This document shows, in pieces, positions 8,919-16,575 of a DNA stretch of 64,000 nucleotides. This DNA is from Alicyclobacillus sp. ALC3. Its GTDB lineage: Bacteria; Bacillota; Bacilli; Alicyclobacillales; Alicyclobacillaceae. How positions within the stretch are numbered: the stretch's first letter is position 1; each line of letters begins with the position of its first letter. The notes beneath the pieces were generated by a model. The model did no database searches. It was given only the letters and a program-made list of their open reading frames with translations, and was not told the DNA's origin. Made by a program: the position numbers and the translations under genes. The stretch is from positions 3,658,001 to 3,722,000 of the forward strand of contig NZ_CP066784.1 in NCBI RefSeq assembly GCF_028751195.1, read 5' to 3'.

Positions 8919-9451
8919 GTTGGCAACTGGTGATGCTGGCACTTGCTCTGGCACTCAATAACAGCATCGCCGCGATTGCGCTTGGTTCGGCAGGAATCAG
9001 CCGCAAGCGGCAGTTCGCTACCGCCGTGTTGTTTGCCTTGTTTGAGGCGCTTATGCCGGTGCTAGGCGTTGCACTGGGTGAAGGGGCTGCGCGTCTCATT
9101 GGTGCCCCAGCTCGCTACGCGGGCATCGTTGTTTTGGTCGGTGCAGGCGTGTACTCACTACTTCAGATGCGGACCGACAGCCACTCTGAGACGAAGCACG
9201 ACCTTTCCGGATTTCGCCTTGTCGTTCTTAGCGTTGCGATGAGTTTGGACAACCTGACGGTTGGCTTTGGGCTTGGCATGTTCCATGTTTCCCTGGTCGA
9301 ATCAGCCTTCGTCTTCGGTGCAGTCAGTCTCGTGATGACGTTTGTTGGACTTGAACTCGGTCGCTGGATTGGCCGCGCCGTCCGCCTCTCCACGGACTTG
9401 TTGACAGGTTTAGTGCTGATTGCTACCGCCGGATTGATGTTGTTTCGCTGA
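8915..9451 (+). CDS. MntP-like membrane protein
   Basis: A 178-residue protein with six hydrophobic segments in two homologous halves, like MntP manganese exporters. The second half keeps the typical acidic residue in MSLDNLTVGFGLG. In the first half the expected MDA-type aspartate is replaced by asparagines (LALALNNSIAAIALG), which may alter or abolish manganese transport. The GTG at 8915 overlaps the stop of the ligase gene (GTGA) and follows GGAGGGG by seven to eight bases, so the two genes are translationally coupled. Manganese efflux is possible but not certain. Confidence 0.65.
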   Translation: MSWQLVMLALALALNNSIAAIALGSAGISRKRQFATAVLFALFEALMPVLGVALGEGAARLIGAPARYAGIVVLVGAGVYSLLQMRTDSHSETKHDLSGFRLVVLSVAMSLDNLTVGFGLGMFHVSLVESAFVFGAVSLVMTFVGLELGRWIGRAVRLSTDLLTGLVLIATAGLMLFR

Positions 9452-9476
9452 CCGTGGTACTCCTTTGAATCCCCGG

Positions 9477-9505
9477 CACGCCAATTGGCACCTGCCCATA
9501 TACTA
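9477..9505 (+). promoter_or_regulatory. Possible late-sporulation (sigma-K-like) promoter of comA
   Basis: CATATACTA at 9497-9505 fits the sigma-K -10 pattern CATAnnnTA, and an AC at 9478-9479 sits about 17 bp upstream, close to the weak sigma-K -35. A vegetative -35 at the right distance was not found (TTGGCA at 9485 is only 8 bp away). A mother-cell promoter would suit an enzyme that makes a spore metabolite. The consensus is short, so this is only a candidate. Confidence 0.35.
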
Positions 9506-9538
9506 CTCGCGTCAGACCGATGTAAAGGGGCGGGTGCA

Positions 9539-10474
9539 GTGGAGTCAAAGTACTGGAGTGCACATCTGGAGGATGCGTTAGCGGGGAGAGTCGACAAGCC
9601 GCGGATCGGCGGGCTGACGATGGTCATTGACAAAGGATTGCCGATCACGATGATGCGCGACTTGTTTCAACTTGCATCTGGCTACATTGATTACTGGAAG
9701 TTTGGATTTGCGAGCGCCAGCGTCTGTCCACCGGAGCGGATCATGGATAAGGTCATGTTGTGCCAAGAGTACGAGATTGAAGCTTACCCGGGCGGAACTT
9801 CGCTGGAAATCGCATACGTTCAAGGGCGCTGGCGTGACTACCTTGCCGCCCTGCAAGAGGCTGGACTCAAAGTGGTAGAGGTGTCGGATGGCACAGTGAA
9901 CATGCCACTGCGGACACGCCGCGAAATCATCCGCACGGCTCGCAAGATGGGTTTCACTGTGTTGTCCGAAGTCGGCAAGAAAATCCCCGGAACATTTTTG
10001 CCAGTGTCTGAACAGGCGCAGATTATCCACGGCGATTTAAACAGCGGAGCCAATTACATCGTGGTAGAGGGACGTGAAGCCGGCAAAGGAATTGGCGTTT
10101 ACGATTCAGATGGCAACGTTCGCACAGAGGACGTTGATGCTCTGCTGCATACGGTGGGACCGCTCTGCACGCGGCTCATCTGGGAAGCCCCACTTGCGAA
10201 GCAACAGGTATTTTACATCAATCACATGGGCAATCAGGTCAACCTCGGGAACGTGGCGCCACTCGACATCGTGACGCTGGAGGCCACTCGGCGAGGCCTT
10301 CGCAGCGACACGCTGCGCCCAACGCTGAGCGGCGAATACGCCATGGCGGATGCCGTCGGAGAAGCGCGACGGATGCAAAATGGCGAAAATCCTTCTAACA
10401 GCTCATTTTCGCTGCGGCGTCGCAAAGGAAACCAGGGGGGCGACGGAATTACTTTGTGGACTCCGTCGGGGTGA
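9539..10474 (+). CDS. comA: Phosphosulfolactate synthase
   Basis: A 311-residue TIM-barrel enzyme of the ComA family, which adds sulfite to phosphoenolpyruvate to form (R)-2-phospho-3-sulfolactate. Family-specific stretches include RIGGLTMVIDKGLP, YWKFGFASASVCP, EAYPGGTSLEIA, VEVSDGTVNMP and LSEVGKKIPGTF. In methanogens the product leads to coenzyme M; in Bacillus it leads to sulfolactate stored in spores. About 40-50 C-terminal residues extend past the usual family length and end in a basic, Ser-rich tail. The GTG start follows AAAGGGG. The gene is preceded by a possible sigma-K promoter and has no other coenzyme M gene nearby, so the spore role is favoured. Confidence 0.88.
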   Translation: MESKYWSAHLEDALAGRVDKPRIGGLTMVIDKGLPITMMRDLFQLASGYIDYWKFGFASASVCPPERIMDKVMLCQEYEIEAYPGGTSLEIAYVQGRWRDYLAALQEAGLKVVEVSDGTVNMPLRTRREIIRTARKMGFTVLSEVGKKIPGTFLPVSEQAQIIHGDLNSGANYIVVEGREAGKGIGVYDSDGNVRTEDVDALLHTVGPLCTRLIWEAPLAKQQVFYINHMGNQVNLGNVAPLDIVTLEATRRGLRSDTLRPTLSGEYAMADAVGEARRMQNGENPSNSSFSLRRRKGNQGGDGITLWTPSG

Positions 10475-10563
10475 CCATACCGGGCCGACCAAACGTTCGG
10501 GAGTCGGTGCTCCCGTTGGCGTGTGAGACTGCGCTCTCGCGCGCCCCGCTTAGGAAGACAAGC

Positions 10564-10602
10564 TGTGTCAAAGCTGCGTCAAGAAGCTCCAAAATGCGTC
10601 AA
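10564..10602. repeat. Three phased TGYGTCAA boxes upstream of citrate synthase
   Basis: TGTGTCAA at 10564-10571, TGCGTCAA at 10575-10582 and TGCGTCAA at 10595-10602. The spacings are 11 and 20 bp, close to one and two helical turns, so all lie on one face of the DNA. They end 15 bp before the -35 element, a usual place for an activator or response regulator. The regulator is not known. Confidence 0.6.
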
Positions 10603-10617
10603 AATACTGTCCGACGT

Positions 10618-10646
10618 TTGTGCAGCCCAATCACGGTTAGTATAAT
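10618..10646 (+). promoter_or_regulatory. Promoter of the citrate synthase gene
   Basis: TTGTGC (10618-10623), a 17-bp spacer and a perfect TATAAT (10641-10646). Transcription would start near 10653, giving a leader of about 75 nt before the TTG start. Confidence 0.65.
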
Positions 10647-10729
10647 GAAAGCGGATGGGACTTTGCAGGGCGGCGTCGCGGGGGCAAGACCTGAATGGGA
10701 ATGCAGCACTGGAGAGGGAGGGAACTCTT

Positions 10730-11863
10730 TTGGCCAAAGACACTGGGTTCGTCGCAGGTTTGGAGGATGTGGTTGCCAACACGTCTGAAATTTGCTTTGT
10801 CGACGGCAAAGAAGGCCGACTGCTATACCATGGATTTGATATTCACGATTTGATCAACGGACATGCCAGTTTCGAAGAGGTCGTGTATCTGTTGTGGCAT
10901 GGTACCTTACCTACGCGTTCTGAACTGAACGACCTGCGCAAGGACCTTGCTGACAACCGGGCACTGCACCCGACGGTATTATCGTTCCTGCATGAAGTCC
11001 CGACTGACGCAAACGCTATGGCGGTACTTAGAACAGCCGTGTCATACGCTGCACTGTACGACCAGGATGACGGCGACGAGTCGCGCGAGGCAAACGTTCG
11101 CAAGGCGATTCGCCTGGTTGCACAGGTTCCTACGATTGTCACCACATTTGAACGAATTCGCCAGGGACTGGACCCGATTGAGCCCAACCCAGAGTTGAGC
11201 GCAGCGGCCAGCTTCTTTTATTTACTGCGCGGTGAGGCCCCCGATGAGTTCACCGAGCAGGCGTTTAACACGGCACTTATTCTTCATGCAGACCACGAAC
11301 TGAACGCGTCGACGTTCTCAGCGCGCGTCACGGCCGGCACGTTGTCGGACATGTACTCCGCGATTACTTCAGCCATCGGCACGCTCAAAGGCCCCCTGCA
11401 CGGCGGCGCCAATGAGCAGGTCATGAAAATGTTGTTGGAAATCAACGATGCTTCAAAGTCACATGACTTCATTACCAACGCGTTGGCTGAACACAGGAAA
11501 ATCATGGGCTTCGGACACCGTGTGTACAGGACCGACGACCCGCGTGCTACGCACTTACGCCGTTTGAGCAAAGAGGCTGGAGAACGCGCAGGCCAGACAA
11601 AGTGGTATGAAATGTCGCAGGTCATCGAGAAGGAAGTTATGGCCCAGAAGGGACTATATCCCAACGTCGACTTCTACTCTGCGTCGACGTACTACGCTAT
11701 CGGCTTGCCGACCCACCTCTTTACGCCGATCTTCGCCTGTAGTCGGACCGCGGGCTGGACTGCGCACGTGTTGGAGCAGTATGCGAACAACCGCCTGATT
11801 CGGCCACGGGCGGAGTACACAGGTCCAACGCACGTCGCGTTTCAACCGTTGGATGAGCGGTAA
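10730..11863 (+). CDS. Citrate synthase (or 2-methylcitrate synthase)
   Basis: A 377-residue enzyme that condenses acetyl-CoA with oxaloacetate. The catalytic residues are visible: His224 in GPLHGGANE, His263 in MGFGHRVY and Asp314 in NVDFYSAS. The length fits the short Gram-positive citrate synthases such as CitZ and MmgD. Sequence alone does not separate citrate from 2-methylcitrate synthase, and no prp-type genes lie nearby, so the TCA-cycle role is favoured. I chose the TTG at 10730 because GGGAGGG precedes it by seven bases; in-frame codons upstream give residues unlike the family. Three phased repeats upstream of the promoter suggest regulated expression. Confidence 0.9.
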   Translation: MAKDTGFVAGLEDVVANTSEICFVDGKEGRLLYHGFDIHDLINGHASFEEVVYLLWHGTLPTRSELNDLRKDLADNRALHPTVLSFLHEVPTDANAMAVLRTAVSYAALYDQDDGDESREANVRKAIRLVAQVPTIVTTFERIRQGLDPIEPNPELSAAASFFYLLRGEAPDEFTEQAFNTALILHADHELNASTFSARVTAGTLSDMYSAITSAIGTLKGPLHGGANEQVMKMLLEINDASKSHDFITNALAEHRKIMGFGHRVYRTDDPRATHLRRLSKEAGERAGQTKWYEMSQVIEKEVMAQKGLYPNVDFYSASTYYAIGLPTHLFTPIFACSRTAGWTAHVLEQYANNRLIRPRAEYTGPTHVAFQPLDER

Positions 11864-11971
11864 GCAGCAGGCTTTGCAATCGACTGTTCGAGATGGAACA
11901 TGTAGCAGAATGTAACAGGTGTACTGCCTCCGTGGGCGGGGACAATAACGCCCATAAGGAGGTGATACCAC

Positions 11972-12187
11972 ATGGCGCAAGGACAAAAACGTAATCAGCC
12001 AGTGGTGACAAGTGCAGCAAAGGCTCTCGATCAACTGAAGTACGAGGTTGCTTCTGAACTGGGCATCTCGACCCCTCAGGATGGCTACTGGGGCACGATG
12101 GCAACGCGTGACACCGGTGCGATTGGTGGACACATCACTCGTAAACTGGTGGCCTTGGCGGAACAGCAACTGGCTGGCCGCTCCTAA
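11972..12187 (+). CDS. Small acid-soluble spore protein, alpha/beta type
   Basis: A 71-residue protein that coats DNA in the dormant spore and shields it from UV and heat. Both family signatures are present: KYEVASELGI, which includes the Glu-Ile site cut by the germination protease GPR (here LKYEVASELG), and GYWGTMATRDTGAIGGHITRKLV near the C-terminus (positions about 39-61). A very strong AAGGAGGTGATACC ribosome site precedes the ATG. It is monocistronic, bounded by a terminator. Transcription by sigma-G in the forespore is expected from the family, but I could not identify a convincing sigma-G promoter. Confidence 0.95.
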   Translation: MAQGQKRNQPVVTSAAKALDQLKYEVASELGISTPQDGYWGTMATRDTGAIGGHITRKLVALAEQQLAGRS

Positions 12188-12214
12188 TTGAATCGCGAGT
12201 CGGGTATTGAATAG

Positions 12215-12250
12215 GGAAGGGCCCTGTCTCAGACAGGGCCCTTCCTGTAT
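12215..12250 (+). terminator. Terminator after the SASP gene
   Basis: A 15-bp inverted repeat with arms GGAAGGGCCCTGTCT and AGACAGGGCCCTTCC (12215-12229, 12231-12245), followed by TGTATT. The stem is very stable though the T-run is short. Confidence 0.85.
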
Positions 12251-12362
12251 TGTACGCCCGGCATGGGCAGCGTGCGCCTCTCCTTCATACGATGTGCTGT
12301 CAAGAGCGGTCCCCGATTCCATCGGGTCACCGCATCTCCACATCGGGAAGGAGGAGCAGCCC

Positions 12363-12740
12363 GTGCAACAGATCTGGATGAACGTGTTAGACCGTGCTGT
12401 GCTGGTCTTGTTGCAACTCGTCATCATTTCACTATTGGTTTTGCTTCACCGCAGTATGCCAATGCTGAAGCGGTGGCTGGACAGCCACACGACGCTCAAG
12501 GAGCGCCAGGTGCTTGGGCAAATTGGCCGTGAGGCATTCCGTTATGCTGAGGCGGCATTCTCGACGTCATCGGGACAGGAAAGGCTCAGTCATGCGCTCA
12601 GTTACGCGAGCACAGTGGCCAGTCGTCAGGGGCTACATTTGTCGGAGTCTGAACTCCGCGCAGCGATTGAGCAGGCCGTATCGGAGGCAAAACAATTGAA
12701 CACAAAGAGCAGTGGCCCAAGCCCCGGGCAAAGCGCTTAA
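12363..12740 (+). CDS. Holin-like protein, phage LLH family
   Basis: A 125-residue protein with one N-terminal membrane helix (LVLLQLVIISLLVLL) and a cytoplasmic helical tail. The tail pattern GREAFRYAEAAF, then LSHALSYASTVASRQGLHLSESELRAAIEQAV, resembles the phage LLH holin family, whose members make membrane pores for lysin release. No other phage gene is nearby. The GTG start follows AAGGAGG by about eight bases. It lies between a SASP gene and a terminator, so a domesticated role in sporulation or mother-cell lysis is conceivable but is only inference. Confidence 0.6.
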   Translation: MQQIWMNVLDRAVLVLLQLVIISLLVLLHRSMPMLKRWLDSHTTLKERQVLGQIGREAFRYAEAAFSTSSGQERLSHALSYASTVASRQGLHLSESELRAAIEQAVSEAKQLNTKSSGPSPGQSA

Positions 12741-12764
12741 AAAGAAACGCGCTTTCGTGTCAGA

Positions 12765-12811
12765 ACGACAAAGTGCCTCAGAGGAAGGTTCCTCTGAGAC
12801 ACTTTGTTCGT
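12765..12811. terminator. Bidirectional terminator
   Basis: A long stem of about 22 bp with two mismatches: arms at 12765-12786 and 12789-12811 (core AAAGTGCCTCAGAGGAA and TTCCTCTGAGACACTTT). It separates the holin-like gene from the convergent CBS gene. Confidence 0.85.
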
Positions 12812-12830
12812 TGGTTAGTTACTCGCGCAA

Positions 12831-13268
12831 TCAGTGAATGGCGTTTGACGTGTCCGTCGGGACAGAAATCTTGCTCAGGGCATCCCCTGCCTCATTGATG
12901 TGAATATCCACCGTTGCCAAATCACCAATTGCGCAGATTCCACAGAGTTTGCCGTTCGCATCAACAACAGGCAACCTCCGGATCTGGTGTTGCGCCATCA
13001 GGTCGGCGGCTTCGTGCGCATCCGTGTCCGGCTTGACTGTCACAACCTCACGCGACATCACGTCGCGGCACGTCGCATTCTGCTTTCCGTTCCCAACAAC
13101 TTGAATCGCGATGTCGCGGTCGGTTACCATGCCCGTGACGTGTTCTTGTTCATCACAGACCGGAACGGATCCGCAGTTAACCTGCGCCATAATCTGCGCT
13201 GCACGTTGCACCGGTTCACTGTCACGAACACATTGGACGTCTTTCGTCATCAGGTCTTGGATTTTCAT
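12831..13268 (-). CDS. Paired CBS-domain protein
   Basis: A 145-residue cytoplasmic protein of two CBS domains, about residues 1-60 and 68-125. Each shows the usual start (DLMTKDVQCV; DVMSREVVTV) and the GMVTDRDIA/GICAIGDLA end. Such stand-alone pairs bind adenosine nucleotides or SAM and act as energy or ligand sensors. The start is set by AAAGGGGGCG before the ATG. The gene appears monocistronic and many Bacillales carry similar stress-related CBS proteins. Its partner is unknown. Confidence 0.88.
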   Translation of the reverse strand: MKIQDLMTKDVQCVRDSEPVQRAAQIMAQVNCGSVPVCDEQEHVTGMVTDRDIAIQVVGNGKQNATCRDVMSREVVTVKPDTDAHEAADLMAQHQIRRLPVVDANGKLCGICAIGDLATVDIHINEAGDALSKISVPTDTSNAIH

Positions 13269-13360
13269 CGGTTCGCCCCCTTTGACCTTGTCGCATTTGA
13301 CCGCACGCAGGGTTTCCCCCGCGCGTTAGTATGCGCAGGCAGGGACGGGATATGAAGGAC

Positions 13361-13720
13361 TCAGGCAATGTGGCGCCGCCATTCATTGACATCATGGACA
13401 GCGACATACATGCCCCAGAGTCCGCAGACGATGTGTACAACCACCTCGAGTGGCTCCGCTGTCCCAAGCACAGATTGTGGCCAAGCCAAACCCCAGATGC
13501 CCCAGAGCAGGAGTCCGACCCCGACCAGTGTCGCACTGACGGTAGACGTGCGTGTTCGGCGCCTTGCCGCGCTCATGCCGGCGAGACCGACACTCAGGTT
13601 GAGGATTGTTTCGGGTCCAGTCAGTACAGCGTATGTTGCCAGGTGTTGAACGAACAAGCCGGCAATACCGAGAGCAAAAAACAACCAGCCGACGAGGCGA
13701 TCATAGGTCCGCGCGTACAT
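13361..13720 (-). CDS. Small integral membrane protein, unknown function
   Basis: A 119-residue protein with four predicted membrane helices. It opens with RTYDRLVGWLFFALGIAGL, has a short basic loop (SAARRRTRTS) in the middle, and ends VHDVNEWRRHIA. The layout resembles small DUF4383-like membrane proteins, but I am not sure of the family. AGGAGG seven bases upstream supports the ATG. Confidence 0.7.
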   Translation of the reverse strand: MYARTYDRLVGWLFFALGIAGLFVQHLATYAVLTGPETILNLSVGLAGMSAARRRTRTSTVSATLVGVGLLLWGIWGLAWPQSVLGTAEPLEVVVHIVCGLWGMYVAVHDVNEWRRHIA

Positions 13721-13845
13721 AGGGTGTCCTCCTATCTTTCATTCCATGGATATGAGGCAGTTGGACGAACTATGAACTGCATAGCGTCGGTGATTTATCA
13801 CATCCTAACGGTGTGTCACAGTCCAAGGGATTGGAGGTGTCGGCA

Positions 13846-14109
13846 ATGGCAGACGAATCGAGGACAGAACCGGGCAAAGACGTTCCGTTGTGGCGGGAGA
13901 CACCGCTCGATCACTGGTCGAAGGACATCGACCCTGCCATGATGGCGGGGGATGAGTGGGCCAGCCTTAGTGCTCAGGAAGACCCTGGTGCACAGCGAAT
14001 TGCAGAAGGGCAAGGCGGCACTCAGGTTGGTGCCCAGTTCATGCACCCGCAGCACGACACCACGTATGGCCTAGAGGACGATGTGTTCACTTCGGAAGGC
14101 GAAGGGTAA
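13846..14109 (+). CDS. Small acidic hypothetical protein
   Basis: An 87-residue, hydrophilic, acidic protein with no signal peptide or membrane helix and no domain I recognise. A GGAGGTG site lies eight bases before the ATG. It is followed 24 bp later by the Gln/Ser/Tyr-rich protein, and the pair probably forms one transcript ended by the hairpin at 14732. A spore-related role is possible because nearby genes serve sporulation, but nothing in the sequence proves it. Confidence 0.65.
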   Translation: MADESRTEPGKDVPLWRETPLDHWSKDIDPAMMAGDEWASLSAQEDPGAQRIAEGQGGTQVGAQFMHPQHDTTYGLEDDVFTSEGEG

Positions 14110-14133
14110 ATCGCAAAGGAGGCACGACACCGC

Positions 14134-14679
14134 ATGCATCAAATCATTCAAGAACTGCAACAGTTGCAACACCAGGCGCGCCAAATAGCCCAGGAGTGTC
14201 AGTCGCTGCAGAATCGACTTCAGATGGTGACGGGCGATGTCGAGCAAGAAGAGCAGCGCAGACAGTCGCAGCAGCAGTCCATGATGGGCAGTCAAAGTCG
14301 CAGTTATGGGAGTTCGCAGTACGGCGGTACCAATTTGGCGGGGTCCTACGGCTCGCAGTATCAATCAGCTGCACAGTTTGCTTCGGCGTCACAGCCGCAA
14401 GGAATGACCACTTCTCAGTATCAGGGCGGCTCGTCCTACATGGGCGCGACTCAGATTCAGGGTTCGTCGTACGGCGCGGCGCGGCCCCAGGGTGTCTCGC
14501 AGTACCAGGGGAACGCGAGCGAAACGGCATCGCAGTATCAGGGGATGTCGAACCGTTCGTCTGCCGCTAGTGTCAATCAGACTTCACTCCACGCGGTTCT
14601 GCAGGCGGATGCTGCGTTCAACCAACAAAACGCGAGCTTACGTCAGTCAGAACAACCGTCGTACCGTCGTTCGAACTAA
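14134..14679 (+). CDS. Low-complexity Gln/Ser/Tyr-rich protein with SQYQG repeats
   Basis: A 181-residue protein in two parts. Residues 1-45 form a Gln-rich amphipathic helix, probably a coiled coil (IIQELQQLQHQARQIAQE). Residues 46-150 are low complexity, built from spaced SQY motifs: SSQYGG, GSQYQS, TSQYQGG, VSQYQGN and ASQYQGM. This composition resembles prion-like domains and some spore-coat or exosporium proteins that self-assemble. The C-terminus (SVNQTSLHAVLQADAAFNQQ) is again helical. No signal peptide is present. AAAGGAGG precedes the ATG. It is downstream of the small acidic protein. I do not recognise a named family. Confidence 0.75.
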   Translation: MHQIIQELQQLQHQARQIAQECQSLQNRLQMVTGDVEQEEQRRQSQQQSMMGSQSRSYGSSQYGGTNLAGSYGSQYQSAAQFASASQPQGMTTSQYQGGSSYMGATQIQGSSYGAARPQGVSQYQGNASETASQYQGMSNRSSAASVNQTSLHAVLQADAAFNQQNASLRQSEQPSYRRSN

Positions 14680-14731
14680 GTCGGCCGACGCAAGTCACGG
14701 TAGATGTCAATCAGCTATACGCACAGTCTTT

Positions 14732-14764
14732 AGGGCAGGTGGCTTTATGCCGTCTGCCCTTGTT
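14732..14764 (+). terminator. Terminator after the low-complexity protein gene
   Basis: AGGGCAG (14732-14738) pairs with CTGCCCT (14754-14760), followed by TGTT. The stem is short, so efficiency may be modest. Confidence 0.55.
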
Positions 14765-14825
14765 ACGTTGCGGCAACCTGAACCCTTTATGAATCGCGCT
14801 GTACGTGGTGTAATGTGAGGGTGGG

Positions 14826-15890
14826 GTGAGGAGCGTGAAAGAGCAAAGCAGGTCTAGACGTTGGTGGATTCTGGGCATTACCGTTGTCGTGGCAGTTGTG
14901 ATCGCAGTTGTTTGGCTATGGCTGGCGAACCGCGTAGCAACAGTGCAAGTGACGACCGTACGCACGCAAACCTTGAAGAACCAGGTTTTTACCTCCGGTA
15001 CAGTCCGGCCTACAGAGCGCCAGGTCATCGACTACACGTCTTTGCCCCAGCCTTTCAGTCAGTTTGACGTGGCGCCGGGAGCGCAGGTGGCGAAGGGGCA
15101 GACACTCATCACCCTTCAGAACGCTCCTCAGAAATCTGCATTGCAAAGCGCACAGCAAGCCTACAGCGCTGCAGAGCGCACGTATTCCCAGGCACAAGCG
15201 CAGTACAGTGCTGCGCCCGTCACGCTGCAGCCTCAGTTATATCCCGCGCTGATGAATGCACAGGCTGCGGTTGGACAAGCCAAGGCACAATTGGCAAATG
15301 CACAAATGGCTTACACTGCGACACTGATTACGGCAAATTTTGCAGGAAAAGTCTTGATGGAGAACCCGATGGGTGTGGCGCCGGGTGGCAGTTCGGCGCC
15401 GCTGCTTGAACTTGTTGGTAGCCAGTCGCAGGTGCTCGTGTACGTGTCAGAGGTCGATGCAGTTCGGCTGAGAACCGGGATGAAAGCTACGATTACCAGC
15501 GACGCTTATCCGAACAAGACATGGACTGGTCACATCACACTGGTTGCTCCGTATGCAGAGCAGAGTACTTCGGGCAGCGGTCAAGTTGAAGTCGACATCA
15601 GCGCACCGACAGGTTTCAACGTACCGCTTGGGTACGCCGTGAACGTGCAGATTGTGAGTCAGACTCACAGGAATGTCCCAGTCGTACCCTACAACGCGTT
15701 GGTCCAAGAAGGTGCGAACTACGCCGTGTTTGTGTACCAAAATGGGCGTGTGGAAAGTCGGCCCGTAACCCTTGGAATCACTGGTGCCTCGGTGGTTGAG
15801 GTGACGAAGGGACTGACCGCAGGCATGCAAGTAGTAGACAACCCGCCGGCCAATCTCCAAACCGGCCAAGTCGTGCGTGCCCATGATTGA
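14826..15890 (+). CDS. Membrane-fusion (MacA-like) subunit of an ABC exporter
   Basis: A 354-residue protein with an N-terminal membrane anchor (WWILGITVVVAVVIAVVWLWLA, about 13-34) and an external adaptor region: a lipoyl-like beta domain (FTSGTVRPTERQVIDY; VAPGAQVAKGQTLITLQ), a coiled hairpin of about 60 residues, and a beta-barrel. These adaptors link a MacB-type ATPase/permease to the outside and support export of peptides, lipids or antibiotics. The GTG at 14826 is taken; a GTG at 14835 in the same frame is also possible, as neither ribosome site is clearly better. It overlaps the ATPase gene, so the three genes form one operon. Confidence 0.85.
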   Translation: MRSVKEQSRSRRWWILGITVVVAVVIAVVWLWLANRVATVQVTTVRTQTLKNQVFTSGTVRPTERQVIDYTSLPQPFSQFDVAPGAQVAKGQTLITLQNAPQKSALQSAQQAYSAAERTYSQAQAQYSAAPVTLQPQLYPALMNAQAAVGQAKAQLANAQMAYTATLITANFAGKVLMENPMGVAPGGSSAPLLELVGSQSQVLVYVSEVDAVRLRTGMKATITSDAYPNKTWTGHITLVAPYAEQSTSGSGQVEVDISAPTGFNVPLGYAVNVQIVSQTHRNVPVVPYNALVQEGANYAVFVYQNGRVESRPVTLGITGASVVEVTKGLTAGMQVVDNPPANLQTGQVVRAHD

Positions 15891-16575
15891 ACTGCAGCAT
15901 GTGAGCAAGCGCTACCGTGTGGGACCGGAAGAGCTTGAAGTACTGCGCGGAATTGACTTGACTATCGGGGAAGGCGAGTTCGTCAGCATCATGGGTCCGT
16001 CGGGCAGTGGCAAGTCGACGCTGATGCACATTCTCGGGTGTCTTGACACGCCAACGACAGGCTCGTATAGGCTGCGCGGGCGGGCCGTGCAGATGCTTTC
16101 ATCGACTGAATTGGCGCAGCTTCGCAATCAAGAGATTGGTTTTGTGTTTCAGAACTTTCACCTGTTGCCGCGCATGTCCGCGCTGCGCAACGTCGAACTG
16201 CCACTCGTATACGCTGGCACAGCGAAACGACTACGTCGCGAACGGGCCGAGGCGTTGCTTGCGCAAATGGGTCTGCAAGACCGCATTCACCACCTGCCAA
16301 ACGAACTGTCTGGTGGTCAAAAACAGCGAGTCGCCATCGCGCGGGCACTCGCCAACGAACCTGCGCTTTTACTCGCCGACGAACCGACCGGAGCCCTAGA
16401 CAGCGCCACCGGCCAGGACATTATGCAGTTGTTTCGATCCCTTAACGATACGGGTGCAACCGTCGTCGTGATTACGCACGATGCGAACGTCGCATCTGTC
16501 GCCGATCGAATCGTGCGCCTGCAGGATGGTCAGGTAACGGATGATGGTCAACGGAGTGGGGGGAGTCAGCCATGA
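15883..16575 (+). CDS. ABC transporter ATP-binding protein, MacB/LolD type
   Basis: A 230-residue ATPase. The Walker A GPSGSGKST is near residue 38, the signature LSGGQKQR near 140, and Walker B LLLADEPTGALD near 160, followed by the H-loop TH. The sequence QNFHLLPRMSALRNVELPL is typical of the LolD/MacB group. The ATG at 15883 overlaps the end of the adaptor gene by eight bases. A GTG two codons earlier is possible. It pairs with the permease encoded next. Confidence 0.92.
   Translation: MIELQHVSKRYRVGPEELEVLRGIDLTIGEGEFVSIMGPSGSGKSTLMHILGCLDTPTTGSYRLRGRAVQMLSSTELAQLRNQEIGFVFQNFHLLPRMSALRNVELPLVYAGTAKRLRRERAEALLAQMGLQDRIHHLPNELSGGQKQRVAIARALANEPALLLADEPTGALDSATGQDIMQLFRSLNDTGATVVVITHDANVASVADRIVRLQDGQVTDDGQRSGGSQP

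Noticed and set aside
9485..9504. TTGGCA and TATACT as a vegetative promoter for comA
   Set aside because: The spacer is only 8 bp, far too short for sigma-A.
10655..10729. Upstream extension of citrate synthase
   Set aside because: The extra residues do not resemble the family, and GGGAGGG fits the TTG at 10730.
11881..11971. Sigma-G promoter for the SASP gene
   Set aside because: GAATG at 11908 resembles a -35, but no CATnnTA lies at 17-18 bp from it.
12207..12362. Upstream part of the holin-like frame
   Set aside because: It would begin inside the SASP terminator; the GTG at 12363 has a much better ribosome site.
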